Source of the DNA: an uncultured Eubacteriales bacterium
GTDB lineage: Bacteria; Bacillota; Clostridia; Oscillospirales; Oscillospiraceae
Length of the DNA: 64,000 nucleotides
Reading direction: 5' to 3'
NCBI GenBank assembly: GCA_900545925.1
Contig: URAZ01000008.1
Location: forward strand, 1 to 64,000
In this document: piece after piece, positions 42,057 through 56,961 of the stretch
How the letters are laid out: the number at the start of each line of letters is the position of its first letter
Position numbering within the stretch: the first letter of the stretch is position 1
Notes under the pieces: model-generated
Databases searched by the model: none
Told to the model about the DNA's origin: nothing
Seen by the model: only the letters and a program-made list of their open reading frames with translations
Made by a program: the position numbers and the translations under genes

Positions 42057-42281
42057 ATGGAACTTTACGAACAGATTGAATTGCAGGAGTGCCCCATCTG
42101 TGGCGGCGCAGGACTGATGGAAGAAGAAAATGGCTGGTGCTTTTACGCAGCCTGTCTCGACTGCGGCGCGCACACAGCGGAAATCCGCTACGAACGCGAC
42201 GCTGAGCGGCTGGACGCAGCCCAGCGCGCAGCGCATCTGTGGAACATCGGCAAGGTCCTGACCGACACGCCGAATGATTGA
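42057..42281 (+). CDS. Small Lar-like zinc-ribbon protein
   Basis: A 74-residue acidic protein. CPICGGAG near residue 12 and CLDCGAHT near residue 33 form a zinc ribbon, and AQRAAHLWNIGK near the end resembles the A-x-x-x-W-N motif of Lar-type restriction-alleviation proteins, which are mostly phage-borne. Here it sits on the chromosome, overlapping the start of the phosphopantetheinyl transferase by eight bases, so the two are co-translated. The function is not known. AGGAGAG precedes ATG. Confidence 0.65.
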   Translation: MELYEQIELQECPICGGAGLMEEENGWCFYAACLDCGAHTAEIRYERDAERLDAAQRAAHLWNIGKVLTDTPND

Positions 42282-42816
42282 GCCGCAGCAGGTCACAATC
42301 TACTGCGCCGCGTATGACGGGACATCCGGCCTGTCGCACCGACTGCTGCGGCAGGCGGCGCAGTTGTCTGCACCCGCCCAGACAGATCTGACGCTTGCAT
42401 CTGGCACGCACGGAAAGCCGTATTTCCTGCATGCGCCGCAGCTGCACTTCAATCTCTCGCACAGCGGCAGACACTGGCTGTGTGCGTTTTCCGGCGCCCC
42501 CGTCGGCCTCGACGTGCAGCAGCACCGCGCCTGTCAGAAGCAGGCGCTTGCGCGCCGCTTTTTTTCGCCGGCAGAGTGCGCATTTCTGGAGCGGACTGCA
42601 TATGTTCCCTTCTTTGATCTCTGGTGCGCAAAGGAAAGCTATCTCAAGTATACCGGCGAGGGTCTTTCCGGTCTGACTGCGGTCTGCACCGTCTCGCAGG
42701 GCTGCGTCTTTCCGTCTGTTCCGGGCGTGCATTTGCAGCTGCTGCCGCTGTTCGCGGGATATTCCGTCTGCATCTGCACCGCCGCCCCGGCCAAAATTGC
42801 AGTCCGTTCACTGTGA
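42274..42816 (+). CDS. 4'-phosphopantetheinyl transferase (Sfp type)
   Basis: A 180-residue enzyme that transfers phosphopantetheine from CoA to carrier proteins. Motifs: THGKPYF near residue 46, FNLSHSG near 60, VGLDVQQ near 77 and WCAKESYLKYTGEGLS near 117. The first magnesium Asp is kept in VGLDV, but the usual second acidic residue (VGIDIE) is Gln here; the WCAKES Glu is present. It is short for an Sfp protein. No polyketide or peptide synthetase is in the window, so the target could be the fatty-acid carrier or a distant cluster. Confidence 0.85.
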   Translation: MIEPQQVTIYCAAYDGTSGLSHRLLRQAAQLSAPAQTDLTLASGTHGKPYFLHAPQLHFNLSHSGRHWLCAFSGAPVGLDVQQHRACQKQALARRFFSPAECAFLERTAYVPFFDLWCAKESYLKYTGEGLSGLTAVCTVSQGCVFPSVPGVHLQLLPLFAGYSVCICTAAPAKIAVRSL

Positions 42817-42845
42817 AGCAGGCTGGTCTTTCCAGCTGAATATGC

Positions 42846-42884
42846 AAAAAGCACCGTTTTCATCTGTTGAAAACGGTGCTTTTT
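42846..42884. terminator. Bidirectional terminator between PPTase gene and rpoC
   Basis: AAAAAGCACCGTTTT (42846-42860) pairs with AAAACGGTGCTTTTT (42870-42884), giving T-runs on both strands. It ends the rpoBC transcript as well as the PPTase transcript. Confidence 0.9.
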
Positions 42885-42940
42885 CTGTCAGTCGGCAGGC
42901 ACGGCTCTCGCCGCGCCTGCCGGAAATAAACTTTGCTTGC

Positions 42941-46864
<3,924 letters not shown>

Positions 46865-46882
46865 TGTATTGCCGCCTCCTTC

Positions 46883-50593
<3,711 letters not shown>

Positions 50594-50753
50594 GTAACCT
50601 CATCACAGCCTTTCTGTAGTTGTCTTATGACACGCGCGGTTGCGTTGTTTATTTCTTTCCATTCCTGCTTGCACATAGGGATCTGCAGTGCTATAATCAT
50701 GATAGATAGTGGTGAAAAATGCGAATGACCCTACGCAGGCATTATGGATTTAT

Positions 50754-50783
50754 ATTTTATCAGCTTTTGTCCAGAATGTCAAT
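50754..50783 (-). promoter_or_regulatory. rpoB promoter
   Basis: On the minus strand TTGACA (50778-50783), 18 bases, TAAAAT (50754-50759). The leader of roughly 150 bases to rpoB has no recognisable gene. Confidence 0.65.
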
Positions 50784-50820
50784 TCATCCGGCTTATTTTT
50801 GTGAATTATTTTCTGTTGAC

Positions 50821-50850
50821 AAACGGCGCATCCGAGCGGATGCGCCGTTT
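50821..50850 (-). terminator. Hairpin after the metallo-hydrolase gene
   Basis: AAACGGCGCATCCG and CGGATGCGCCGTTT form a perfect 14-bp stem directly after the stop. T-runs are short (TTT), so it may end or only stabilise the message. Confidence 0.65.
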
Positions 50851-50857
50851 TCTGCGT

Positions 50858-51961
50858 CTATTTGATGCAGGTATGCTTTTGATATCCATATTCCTCCGCT
50901 TCCTCGGCGGAGTTAAAATAGACACGGTTGTCTTTGCCGGGAAGCTTGGCGCAGTTTGCGCTGTGGACGATCATGGAATTGCGGTTGCCAATGAACGGCG
51001 CGTCCTTTCCGGCCGCGGGCTCACGGCTGGTGGAATCTGTCGTAACGGACAATTCCGCACCGTCGGAGACGATGATAATCTCGCCCTGTGTATCGGTGCG
51101 GTAAATCGCCGCGTTCAGCGCCTTCAACCGCGCCAACACGTCCGCGCCGGGGTGTCCATAGTCGTTGTCCGCTCCGACGCTGATGACCGCTATGGAGGGC
51201 TGCACAGCAGTCAGAAAAGCTTCAGATGAACTGGTTGGGCTGCCGTGGTGTCCGGCCTTTAAAACGTCTGCACGCACATCCGCGCCGGATTCCAGCAGAT
51301 CTCCCTCGGCCTTCTGTTCCATGTCGCCCGTAAACAGGAAACTCGTCCCGCCGTAATCGACGCGCAGGACAAGACTGCCGTTATTCGGGTCAGAATATTC
51401 CTGTACCGGCCCGATGACCGTCACCGTCGCGCTGCCGAGACTCCAATGCGTGCCGGTCTGCGGCACTTCGATCTGCTTGCCCTGTTCTTCCGTATATTTA
51501 ACCACGTTGGAAAAAACCTTTGTTGTATACTCTGTGACACTGGAATAGACGTGTTCCGCCGGGTATTTTGCCAGCACGGCGGCCAGTCCGCCGCAGTGAT
51601 CCTCGTCCGGGTGCGTATTGACCACATAGGTCAGTTCCGTCACATCCAGCCGGTTCAACCGGGACACCAGAAACTGTCCCTCCTCGACCGACCCGCCGTC
51701 GATGAGCATCGTATCCTCGCCGCAGGAGAGCAAAATACTGTCGCCCTGCCCGACATCAAGGAAGCGTACTGTCAGCGCCTCGTCGGATGGCACCTTCTGC
51801 GCCGTGGTAGACGATTCTGAAGTCTGCGAATCGGATAACCACTGGAAGCCTCGCCCTATCGCCTCCCCGCCGAATCGGATCGCCAAAACTGCCAGTAAAA
51901 TCACAGGCGTCAGCCACCACGGAACCTTCTGCTGGTCTTTCTTTTTCCTGTTTTCGGCCAT
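50858..51961 (-). CDS. ComEC-like metallo-beta-lactamase-fold hydrolase
   Basis: A 367-residue protein. Residues 15-40 form one membrane anchor. Residues 62-300 are a metallo-beta-lactamase domain like the C-terminal part of ComEC/Rec2: FLDVGQGDSILL, NTHPDEDHCGG (H-x-x-x-DH metal motif), LFTGDMEQKAE, and LKAGHHGSPTS. Residues 320-367 resemble small Ada-type zinc-binding tails (HSANC and the HTC end). Such proteins are presumed extracellular nucleases or phosphodiesterases. ATG at 51961 has GGAGG upstream. It stands between rplQ and rpoB. Confidence 0.85.
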   Translation of the reverse strand: MAENRKKKDQQKVPWWLTPVILLAVLAIRFGGEAIGRGFQWLSDSQTSESSTTAQKVPSDEALTVRFLDVGQGDSILLSCGEDTMLIDGGSVEEGQFLVSRLNRLDVTELTYVVNTHPDEDHCGGLAAVLAKYPAEHVYSSVTEYTTKVFSNVVKYTEEQGKQIEVPQTGTHWSLGSATVTVIGPVQEYSDPNNGSLVLRVDYGGTSFLFTGDMEQKAEGDLLESGADVRADVLKAGHHGSPTSSSEAFLTAVQPSIAVISVGADNDYGHPGADVLARLKALNAAIYRTDTQGEIIIVSDGAELSVTTDSTSREPAAGKDAPFIGNRNSMIVHSANCAKLPGKDNRVYFNSAEEAEEYGYQKHTCIK

Positions 51962-52021
51962 ACCGTATGCCTCCAAGCTTTTTCCTCTATTCTACACCAT
52001 GATCCGGCCCTTTTCCAGCGC

Positions 52022-52060
52022 AAAAAAGAACCCCCTCGGTTTTCAACCGAAGGGGATACT
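52022..52060 (-). terminator. Terminator of the ribosomal/alpha operon
   Basis: CCCCTCGGTT and AACCGAAGGGG form the stem; on the minus strand TTCTTTTTTG follows. It lies directly after rplQ. Confidence 0.85.
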
Positions 52061-52065
52061 CTTTT

Positions 52066-52407
52066 TTAGACCAATTCGATGACGGCCATCTCGGCTGCGT
52101 CGCCTCTGCGGGGCCCGATGCGGGTCACGCGGGTGTAGCCGCCGTTGCGCTCAGCGTACTTCGGAGCGATCTCCTCGAACAGCTTGTGCGCGACGTCTTC
52201 CTTGGTGATATAAGCCAGAGCCTTGCGGTAGTTGGCCAGACCCTTCTTCTTGCCAAGGGTAATCATCTTCTCGACGACGGGCTGGACTTCCTTCGCGCGG
52301 GTAAAGGTCGTCTCCATCTTGCCGTTTTCGAGCAGGTATGTGGTCATAGCCCGGAGCATCGCCTTGCGCTGGTCGCTGGTTCTGCCGAGCTTTCTGGTAC
52401 CAAACAT
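52066..52407 (-). CDS. rplQ: 50S ribosomal protein L17
   Basis: A 113-residue L17, located near the exit tunnel of the 50S subunit. RKLGRTSDQRKAMLRAMTTYLLENGKMETTFTRAKEVQPVVEKMITLGKK-type segments identify it, as does the C-terminal YTRVTRIGPRRGDAAEMAVIEL. It is the last gene of the alpha operon, 34 bases after rpoA. AAGGAGGAAG precedes ATG. Confidence 0.97.
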   Translation of the reverse strand: MFGTRKLGRTSDQRKAMLRAMTTYLLENGKMETTFTRAKEVQPVVEKMITLGKKKGLANYRKALAYITKEDVAHKLFEEIAPKYAERNGGYTRVTRIGPRRGDAAEMAVIELV

Positions 52408-52441
52408 AGGGTTACTTCCTCCTTCTTTGAAAGGTTATCGC

Positions 52442-53404
52442 TTAATTATTAGAGTTTGCGGAATCGTCGCTTGCCAGACTCAAGCCCATCATTGCAAGCT
52501 TGTTCTGAACCTCTTCGAGCGACTTCCGGCCCATGTTGCGTACCTTCATCATATCCTCGCCGGTTCTGGAGATCAGATCCTCGACGTTGTTGATGTTGGC
52601 GCGCTTGAGGCAGTTAAAGCTGCGTACAGACAGATCAAGTTCTTCGATGGTCATCTCAAGGACCTTGTCGCGGTGCGTTTCCGCCTTCTCGGCCATCGTG
52701 GGCTTGCTGGCCACGGTCTCGGAGAGATTCGTGAACAGGCTCAGATGGTCGGAGAGGATCTTCGCGCCGAGGCTGACGGCGTCTCTTGCAGAGATCGTCG
52801 AGTCGGTCCAGACTTCCAGTGTCAGCTTGTCATAGTCTGTCATGTTGCCTACACGGGTGTTCTCTACGGTGTAGTTCACCTTGTAGACGGGCGTATAGAT
52901 CGAATCCACGGCAATGGTGCCGATGGGCATGTTGGGCGTCTTGTTCTTGTCGGACGGGACGTATCCGCGGCCATGGCTCAGCGTGATCTCCATGTTGAAG
53001 CTTGCATCGGGTCCAAGTGAGCAGATGTGCTGCTCAGGGTTGAGGATCTCAACCTCGCCGTCGGCCTTGATATCGCCGGCTGTGACTTCGCACTCGCCTG
53101 CGGCGTCAATGTAGACGGTCTTAGTGCCCTGGCAATGAAGCTTCGCAATGATCTTCTTCACGTTCAGCACGATCTCCGTGCCGTCTTCCTTGACGCCGGG
53201 GATCGTGGAGAACTCGTGCTGCACGCCCGCGATCTTGATGGAGGTCGCGGCGGTGCCGGGCAGCGAGGAAAGAAGAATTCTGCGCAGGGAGTTGCCGAGC
53301 GTGGTGCCGTATCCCCGCTCCAGAGGCTCTACGATATATTTACCGTAGGAGACGTCATCCTGGGAATCGATACACTCGATACGCGGCTTTTCAATTTCTA
53401 CCAT
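52442..53404 (-). CDS. rpoA: RNA polymerase alpha subunit
   Basis: A 320-residue alpha subunit. Residues 1-230 form the assembly domain (EPLERGYGTTLGNSLRRILLSSLPG, VDSIYTPVYKVNYTVENTRVG). A short linker leads to the C-terminal domain (about 245-310: LDLSVRSFNCLKRANINNVEDLISRTGEDMMKVRNMGRKSLEEV) that contacts UP elements and activators. It is placed between rpsD and rplQ as is normal. A GGAGG site precedes the ATG. Confidence 0.98.
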   Translation of the reverse strand: MVEIEKPRIECIDSQDDVSYGKYIVEPLERGYGTTLGNSLRRILLSSLPGTAATSIKIAGVQHEFSTIPGVKEDGTEIVLNVKKIIAKLHCQGTKTVYIDAAGECEVTAGDIKADGEVEILNPEQHICSLGPDASFNMEITLSHGRGYVPSDKNKTPNMPIGTIAVDSIYTPVYKVNYTVENTRVGNMTDYDKLTLEVWTDSTISARDAVSLGAKILSDHLSLFTNLSETVASKPTMAEKAETHRDKVLEMTIEELDLSVRSFNCLKRANINNVEDLISRTGEDMMKVRNMGRKSLEEVQNKLAMMGLSLASDDSANSNN

Positions 53405-53482
53405 GAATAAATTACCCTCCTTGTAACTACGAAACCTTGTTTCGTTGCCGAATTCAGCTTACCAATAAACGAGGGTGAAACG

Positions 53483-54079
53483 TTACTTGGAGTACAATTC
53501 GACGATCAGATTTTCTGCAATCTCGAAGTCAATATCGTCTCTTGCGGGCAGTGCGATAACCTTGCCGCTGAGGGTGTTCTTGTCTCTTTCCAGCCACTTC
53601 GGGGCTGCGACGAAGGCGTCGTCTTCCTTCATCTTCTTGAAGCGGGTGGTGGAGCAGCTGTTTTCGCAGACGGCGATGACGTCGCCGACATTGACCGTGT
53701 AGGACGGGATGTTGACGCGCTTGCCGTTGACGGTGTAGTGGCCGTGGTTGACCAGCTGACGGGCCTCGCGGCGCGTGGAAGCATAGCCAAGACGGTAAAC
53801 AACGTTGTCCAGTCTGCGCTCGACGAGGCTCAGCAGATTCTCGCCGGTGTTGCCCTTCATGCTCTCGGCCTTCTCATAGAGCGTGTGGAACTGCTTCTCG
53901 AGAATGCCGTACACGAATTTGACCTTCTGCTTTTCGGTCAGCTGCGTGCCGTACTCAGACTTCTTGGTTCTTCTTTTGCCGCCGGGATTGCGGTTGGACT
54001 GCTTGGAGTAGCCCATGGCTGCAGGAGAAACGCCGAGCGTTCTGCAGCGCTTCAGAACAGGCTGTGTATTCTTTGCCAT
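53483..54079 (-). CDS. rpsD: 30S ribosomal protein S4
   Basis: A 198-residue primary 16S-binding protein. The S4 RNA-binding motif RRLDNVVYRLGYASTRREARQLVNHGHYTVNGKRVNIPS lies at residues 85-125. The N-terminal zinc cysteines of some S4 proteins are absent, with a basic NRNPGGKRRTKKSEYG segment instead, so it is the cysteine-free form. It lies between rpsK and rpoA; in Gram-positives S4 often represses its own synthesis. Confidence 0.97.
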   Translation of the reverse strand: MAKNTQPVLKRCRTLGVSPAAMGYSKQSNRNPGGKRRTKKSEYGTQLTEKQKVKFVYGILEKQFHTLYEKAESMKGNTGENLLSLVERRLDNVVYRLGYASTRREARQLVNHGHYTVNGKRVNIPSYTVNVGDVIAVCENSCSTTRFKKMKEDDAFVAAPKWLERDKNTLSGKVIALPARDDIDFEIAENLIVELYSK

Positions 54080-54097
54080 ATCAATTCTCCTCCTTCA

Positions 54098-54496
54098 TCA
54101 AACGCGGCGGCGCTTGGGCGGACGGCAGCCGTTGTGCGGGATCGGGGTAACGTCCTTGATGAGCGTGACCTCGAGGCCTGCGGACTGCAGCGCGCGGATC
54201 GCGGATTCACGGCCCTGGCCGGGGCCCTTGACGAAGACTTCAACAGTCTTCAGACCATAGTTTTCCACAGCTGCCTTTGCAGCGGTCTCTGCGACCATCT
54301 GCGCGGCGTACGGGGTGGACTTTCTGCTGCCGCGGAAGCCGAGGCCGCCGGAGGAAGCCCAGGACAGGGCGTTGCCGCTGGCGTCGGTCACGGTGACCAT
54401 GGTGTTGTTAAAGGACGAGCGGATATGCACGGCGCCCTTTTCGATCGTCTTGCGCTCACGACGGCGCTTGACAACTTTCTTTACTGCTTTAGCCAT
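54098..54496 (-). CDS. rpsK: 30S ribosomal protein S11
   Basis: A 132-residue protein of the 30S platform. GAVHIRSSFNNTMVTVTDASGNALSWASSGGLGFRGSRKSTPYAAQ and the C-terminal PIPHNGCRPPKRRRV are diagnostic. The N-terminus is Lys/Arg rich. It lies 14 bases after rpsM and 18 before rpsD. AGGAGGG precedes ATG. Confidence 0.98.
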   Translation of the reverse strand: MAKAVKKVVKRRRERKTIEKGAVHIRSSFNNTMVTVTDASGNALSWASSGGLGFRGSRKSTPYAAQMVAETAAKAAVENYGLKTVEVFVKGPGQGRESAIRALQSAGLEVTLIKDVTPIPHNGCRPPKRRRV

Positions 54497-54510
54497 TTAC
54501 ATATCCCTCC

Positions 54511-54879
54511 TTACTTCTTCTTATTCGCAATGGTCTTCTTCGGGCCCTTGCGTGTACGGGCGTTGGTCTTGGTTCTCTGGCCATGAACAGGCAGGCCACG
54601 GCGATGACGGACGCCGCGATAGCAGCCGATCTCCGTCAGGCGCTTGATGTTCAGCGCAACCTCACGGCGGAGGTCGCCCTCGATGGTGAAGTGCTTGTCA
54701 ATCACTTCACGAAGTGCGGATTCCTGATCCTCAGTCAGATCCTTCACGCGGATATCCGGGTCGATCTGGGCCATTTCCAGGATCTTCTTTGCACTTGTTC
54801 TGCCAATACCGTAGATATAGGTCAAACCGATCTCGATTCGCTTCTCACGGGGCAGGTCAATACCAGCAATACGTGCCAT
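54511..54879 (-). CDS. rpsM: 30S ribosomal protein S13
   Basis: A 122-residue protein of the 30S head that contacts the 50S subunit and P-site tRNA. MARIAGIDLPREKRIEIGLTYIYGIG and the tail RGVRHRRGLPVHGQRTKTNARTRKGPKKTIANKKK identify it. It is the first large gene of the alpha operon after rpmJ. AGGAGGTG precedes the ATG. Confidence 0.98.
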   Translation of the reverse strand: MARIAGIDLPREKRIEIGLTYIYGIGRTSAKKILEMAQIDPDIRVKDLTEDQESALREVIDKHFTIEGDLRREVALNIKRLTEIGCYRGVRHRRGLPVHGQRTKTNARTRKGPKKTIANKKK

Positions 54880-54899
54880 TTACTTCAGAGCACCTCCTA

Positions 54900-55013
54900 T
54901 TAACCTTGTCTCTGCTTATGCTTCGGGTTTTCGCAAATAACCATAACACGGCCCTTGCGCTTGATGATCTTGCACTTTTCGCACATGGGCTTCACGGACG
55001 GTCTTACTTTCAT
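54900..55013 (-). CDS. rpmJ: 50S ribosomal protein L36
   Basis: A 37-residue zinc-containing L36: MKVRPSVKPMCEKCKIIKR then GRVMVICENPKHKQRQG. The zinc ligands are the pair C11 and C14, C27 and H32, so it is the C+ form. It lies between infA and rpsM as in most bacteria. ATG at 55013, stop at 54900. Confidence 0.97.
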   Translation of the reverse strand: MKVRPSVKPMCEKCKIIKRKGRVMVICENPKHKQRQG

Positions 55014-55043
55014 ACTGTTAACCTCCATTGAGACCTCAAGTCT

Positions 55044-55262
55044 CTATTTACTTCTCCATGTGATCCTTCCTCTGGTCAGATCGTACGGCGACATTTGCAC
55101 CGTGACCTTATCACCGGGCAGGATCTTGATAAAGTTCATCCGGAGCTTGCCGGAAATGTGTGCCAAAATGGTGTGCCCACCGCCGATATCGACGGAGAAC
55201 ATGGCATTCGGCAGTGCATCGGTAACGATGCCCTCAAGTTCGATTACGTCGTCTTTTGCCAA
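55044..55262 (-). CDS. infA: Translation initiation factor IF-1
   Basis: A 72-residue OB-fold factor that binds the A site during initiation. AKDDVIELEGIVTDALPNAMFSVDI and HISGKLRMNFIKILPGDKVTVQMSPYDLTRGRITWRSK are diagnostic. No ATG is available: TTG at 55262 gives the canonical MAKDDVIE start, with GGGGG about ten bases upstream inside the end of the KOW gene; another TTG at 55268 is possible. It starts four bases past the KOW stop, so translation is likely coupled. Confidence 0.95.
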   Translation of the reverse strand: MAKDDVIELEGIVTDALPNAMFSVDIGGGHTILAHISGKLRMNFIKILPGDKVTVQMSPYDLTRGRITWRSK

Positions 55263-55268
55263 GATCAA

Positions 55269-55553
55269 TTAACCCCCTTGGTTTTGACTTTGTTTTTGGC
55301 CGAAGCTGGCCAATTCTTTTCGTAATTCGCTATTGAGTACCTTCTCGCCGTTGCGAATTTTCTCGGCGATTCGTGACTCCGTCCGAGGTACCTGTTCAAC
55401 ATGCTTGCGCTTTTTGCGCTTTGGCTTCTCCAGCTTGCGGCTCTTGCCGTCAGCGAGATAGACATACTGCTCATCCGTGTCGATCACATAGAACAGCTGT
55501 CCTTTATCCCGCCCGGCCTTTGAGACGATCAGGCTTGATTTGTCAACTTCCAT
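55269..55553 (-). CDS. KOW-domain RNA-binding protein
   Basis: A 94-residue basic protein. Residues 5-55 form a KOW-type beta barrel (SLIVSKAGRDKGQLFYVIDTDEQYVYLADGKSRKLEKPKRKKRKHV), related to eukaryotic L14e/L6e RNA-binding folds. The Gln-rich tail is unstructured. It is found between map and infA in many Clostridia; a ribosome-related role is assumed but not shown. Three bases separate it from map. Confidence 0.85.
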   Translation of the reverse strand: MEVDKSSLIVSKAGRDKGQLFYVIDTDEQYVYLADGKSRKLEKPKRKKRKHVEQVPRTESRIAEKIRNGEKVLNSELRKELASFGQKQSQNQGG

Positions 55554-55556
55554 ATC

Positions 55557-56312
55557 TTACAGGCCCTCTGTAACGGTGAGGATTTCCGGCTCGCCGTCGG
55601 TAATCAGGATCGAGTTTTCATAGTGCGCCGCAAGCTTGCCATCGGCAGTTACAGTCGTCCAACCGTCCTTCAGGACCCGTACATCGTACGAACCCTGCGT
55701 GACCATCGGCTCGATTGCCAGGGTCATGCCTTTGACCATACGCGGGCCTCTGCCGGGGGAACCGTAATTTGGGACCTCCGGTTCTTCGTGCATTTTTTCG
55801 CCGACGCCGTGCCCGACAAATGCGCGGACAACGCCAAATCCATGGCTTTCCACATATGTCTGCACTGCGTGGCCGATGTCGGAGATCCGGTTGCCCTGAC
55901 GTGCAAATTTGATTCCCTCGTAGAAACTCTGTTCTGTTACCGTAATGAGCTTCTGCGCCGTGGGGGAGATTGCCCCACATGCGAAAGTAGCGGCACAGTC
56001 ACCAGTAAAACCGCCCCATGTCGCACCCACGTCCACCGAGACGATATCACCCTCCTTGAGCACCCGGTTGCCCGGAATGCCGTGGATGATGACCTCGTTG
56101 ACGGAGATGCAGGTGCTGGCCGGGAAGCCCCCGTAGCCGAGGAACGTCGGTTTTGCTCCCTGCGACAGGATAAATTCGTATACCGCCTTGTCGATCTGTT
56201 TGGTCGTTACGCCCGGCCTTACCATTTCGCCTGCCAAAGCACGCGCTGCCGCGGTAATTTTACAGGCCTTGCGCATAATCACCAGTTCGCGCTCATTTTT
56301 AACTGGAATCAT
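55557..56312 (-). CDS. map: Type I methionine aminopeptidase
   Basis: A 251-residue pita-bread metalloprotease that removes N-terminal Met. The five metal ligands are seen in SVDVGATWGGFTGDCAATF (two Asp), FVGHGVG (His), EPEVPNYG/LAIEPMV (Glu) and HYENSILI (Glu). ATG at 56312 lies one base after the adk stop and gives the canonical MIPVKNERELVIMRKA start, whereas a frame extending upstream is only overlap with adk. GGGTGA in the adk end serves as ribosome binding site. Confidence 0.96.
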   Translation of the reverse strand: MIPVKNERELVIMRKACKITAAARALAGEMVRPGVTTKQIDKAVYEFILSQGAKPTFLGYGGFPASTCISVNEVIIHGIPGNRVLKEGDIVSVDVGATWGGFTGDCAATFACGAISPTAQKLITVTEQSFYEGIKFARQGNRISDIGHAVQTYVESHGFGVVRAFVGHGVGEKMHEEPEVPNYGSPGRGPRMVKGMTLAIEPMVTQGSYDVRVLKDGWTTVTADGKLAAHYENSILITDGEPEILTVTEGL

Positions 56313-56313
56313 G

Positions 56314-56946
56314 TTATTCACCCAATGCTGCCAGAATGTCTCTGGTCGCATGTTCAATGGGCTGGTTGCCTTCCACCAGCTTGAGATTGCCGAGTTTCTT
56401 GTAGAAGTCCTTGAGCGGCTCTGTCTCGGCGTGGAACACCTTGAGTCTGTTCTTGACCGTCTCCGGCGCATCGTCCTTGCGGACGGTAAGCGGAGCGCCG
56501 CACAGATCGCAGATGCCGTCAACCTTCGGCGGGTTCGCAGCGATGTGGAAGCTTGCACCGCAGCTGCCGCAGACGCGGCGGCCGGTCATGCGCGCTTCGA
56601 TCACCTCGTCGGCAATCTCAATGGACACGACTGCATCAAAATGGATGCCCGCTGCTTCCAGCGCCTCGGCCTGCGGGATCGTGCGGGGGACTCCATCCAG
56701 GATGAAGCCGTTCGCACAGTCCGCGCGGGCGACCCGCTCACGGACGATGCCGATGATGACATCGTCCGGAACGAGTTTGCCAGCGTCCATGAAGCTTTTG
56801 GCCTTCAGGCCGGTTTCGGTTCCGTTTTTGATTGCTTCTCGAAGAATATTGCCGGTGGAAATGGTGGGGATATTCAGCTTCTTGCTGATGATCTCCGCCT
56901 GTGTGCCTTTTCCGGCACCGGGAGCACCCAAAAGAATCAGCTTCAT
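56314..56946 (-). CDS. adk: Adenylate kinase
   Basis: A 210-residue long-form enzyme interconverting ATP, ADP and AMP. GAPGAGKGTQAE near residue 7 is the P-loop, and TGRRVCGSCGASFH with CDLCG later is a four-cysteine zinc lid typical of Gram-positive enzymes. DGVPRTIPQAEAL is the AMP-binding segment; note the usual GFPR reads GVPR. ATG at 56946 has GGAGG upstream; a longer frame by five residues is not supported. Confidence 0.96.
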   Translation of the reverse strand: MKLILLGAPGAGKGTQAEIISKKLNIPTISTGNILREAIKNGTETGLKAKSFMDAGKLVPDDVIIGIVRERVARADCANGFILDGVPRTIPQAEALEAAGIHFDAVVSIEIADEVIEARMTGRRVCGSCGASFHIAANPPKVDGICDLCGAPLTVRKDDAPETVKNRLKVFHAETEPLKDFYKKLGNLKLVEGNQPIEHATRDILAALGE

Positions 56947-56961
56947 AGCATCTTCCTCCAA

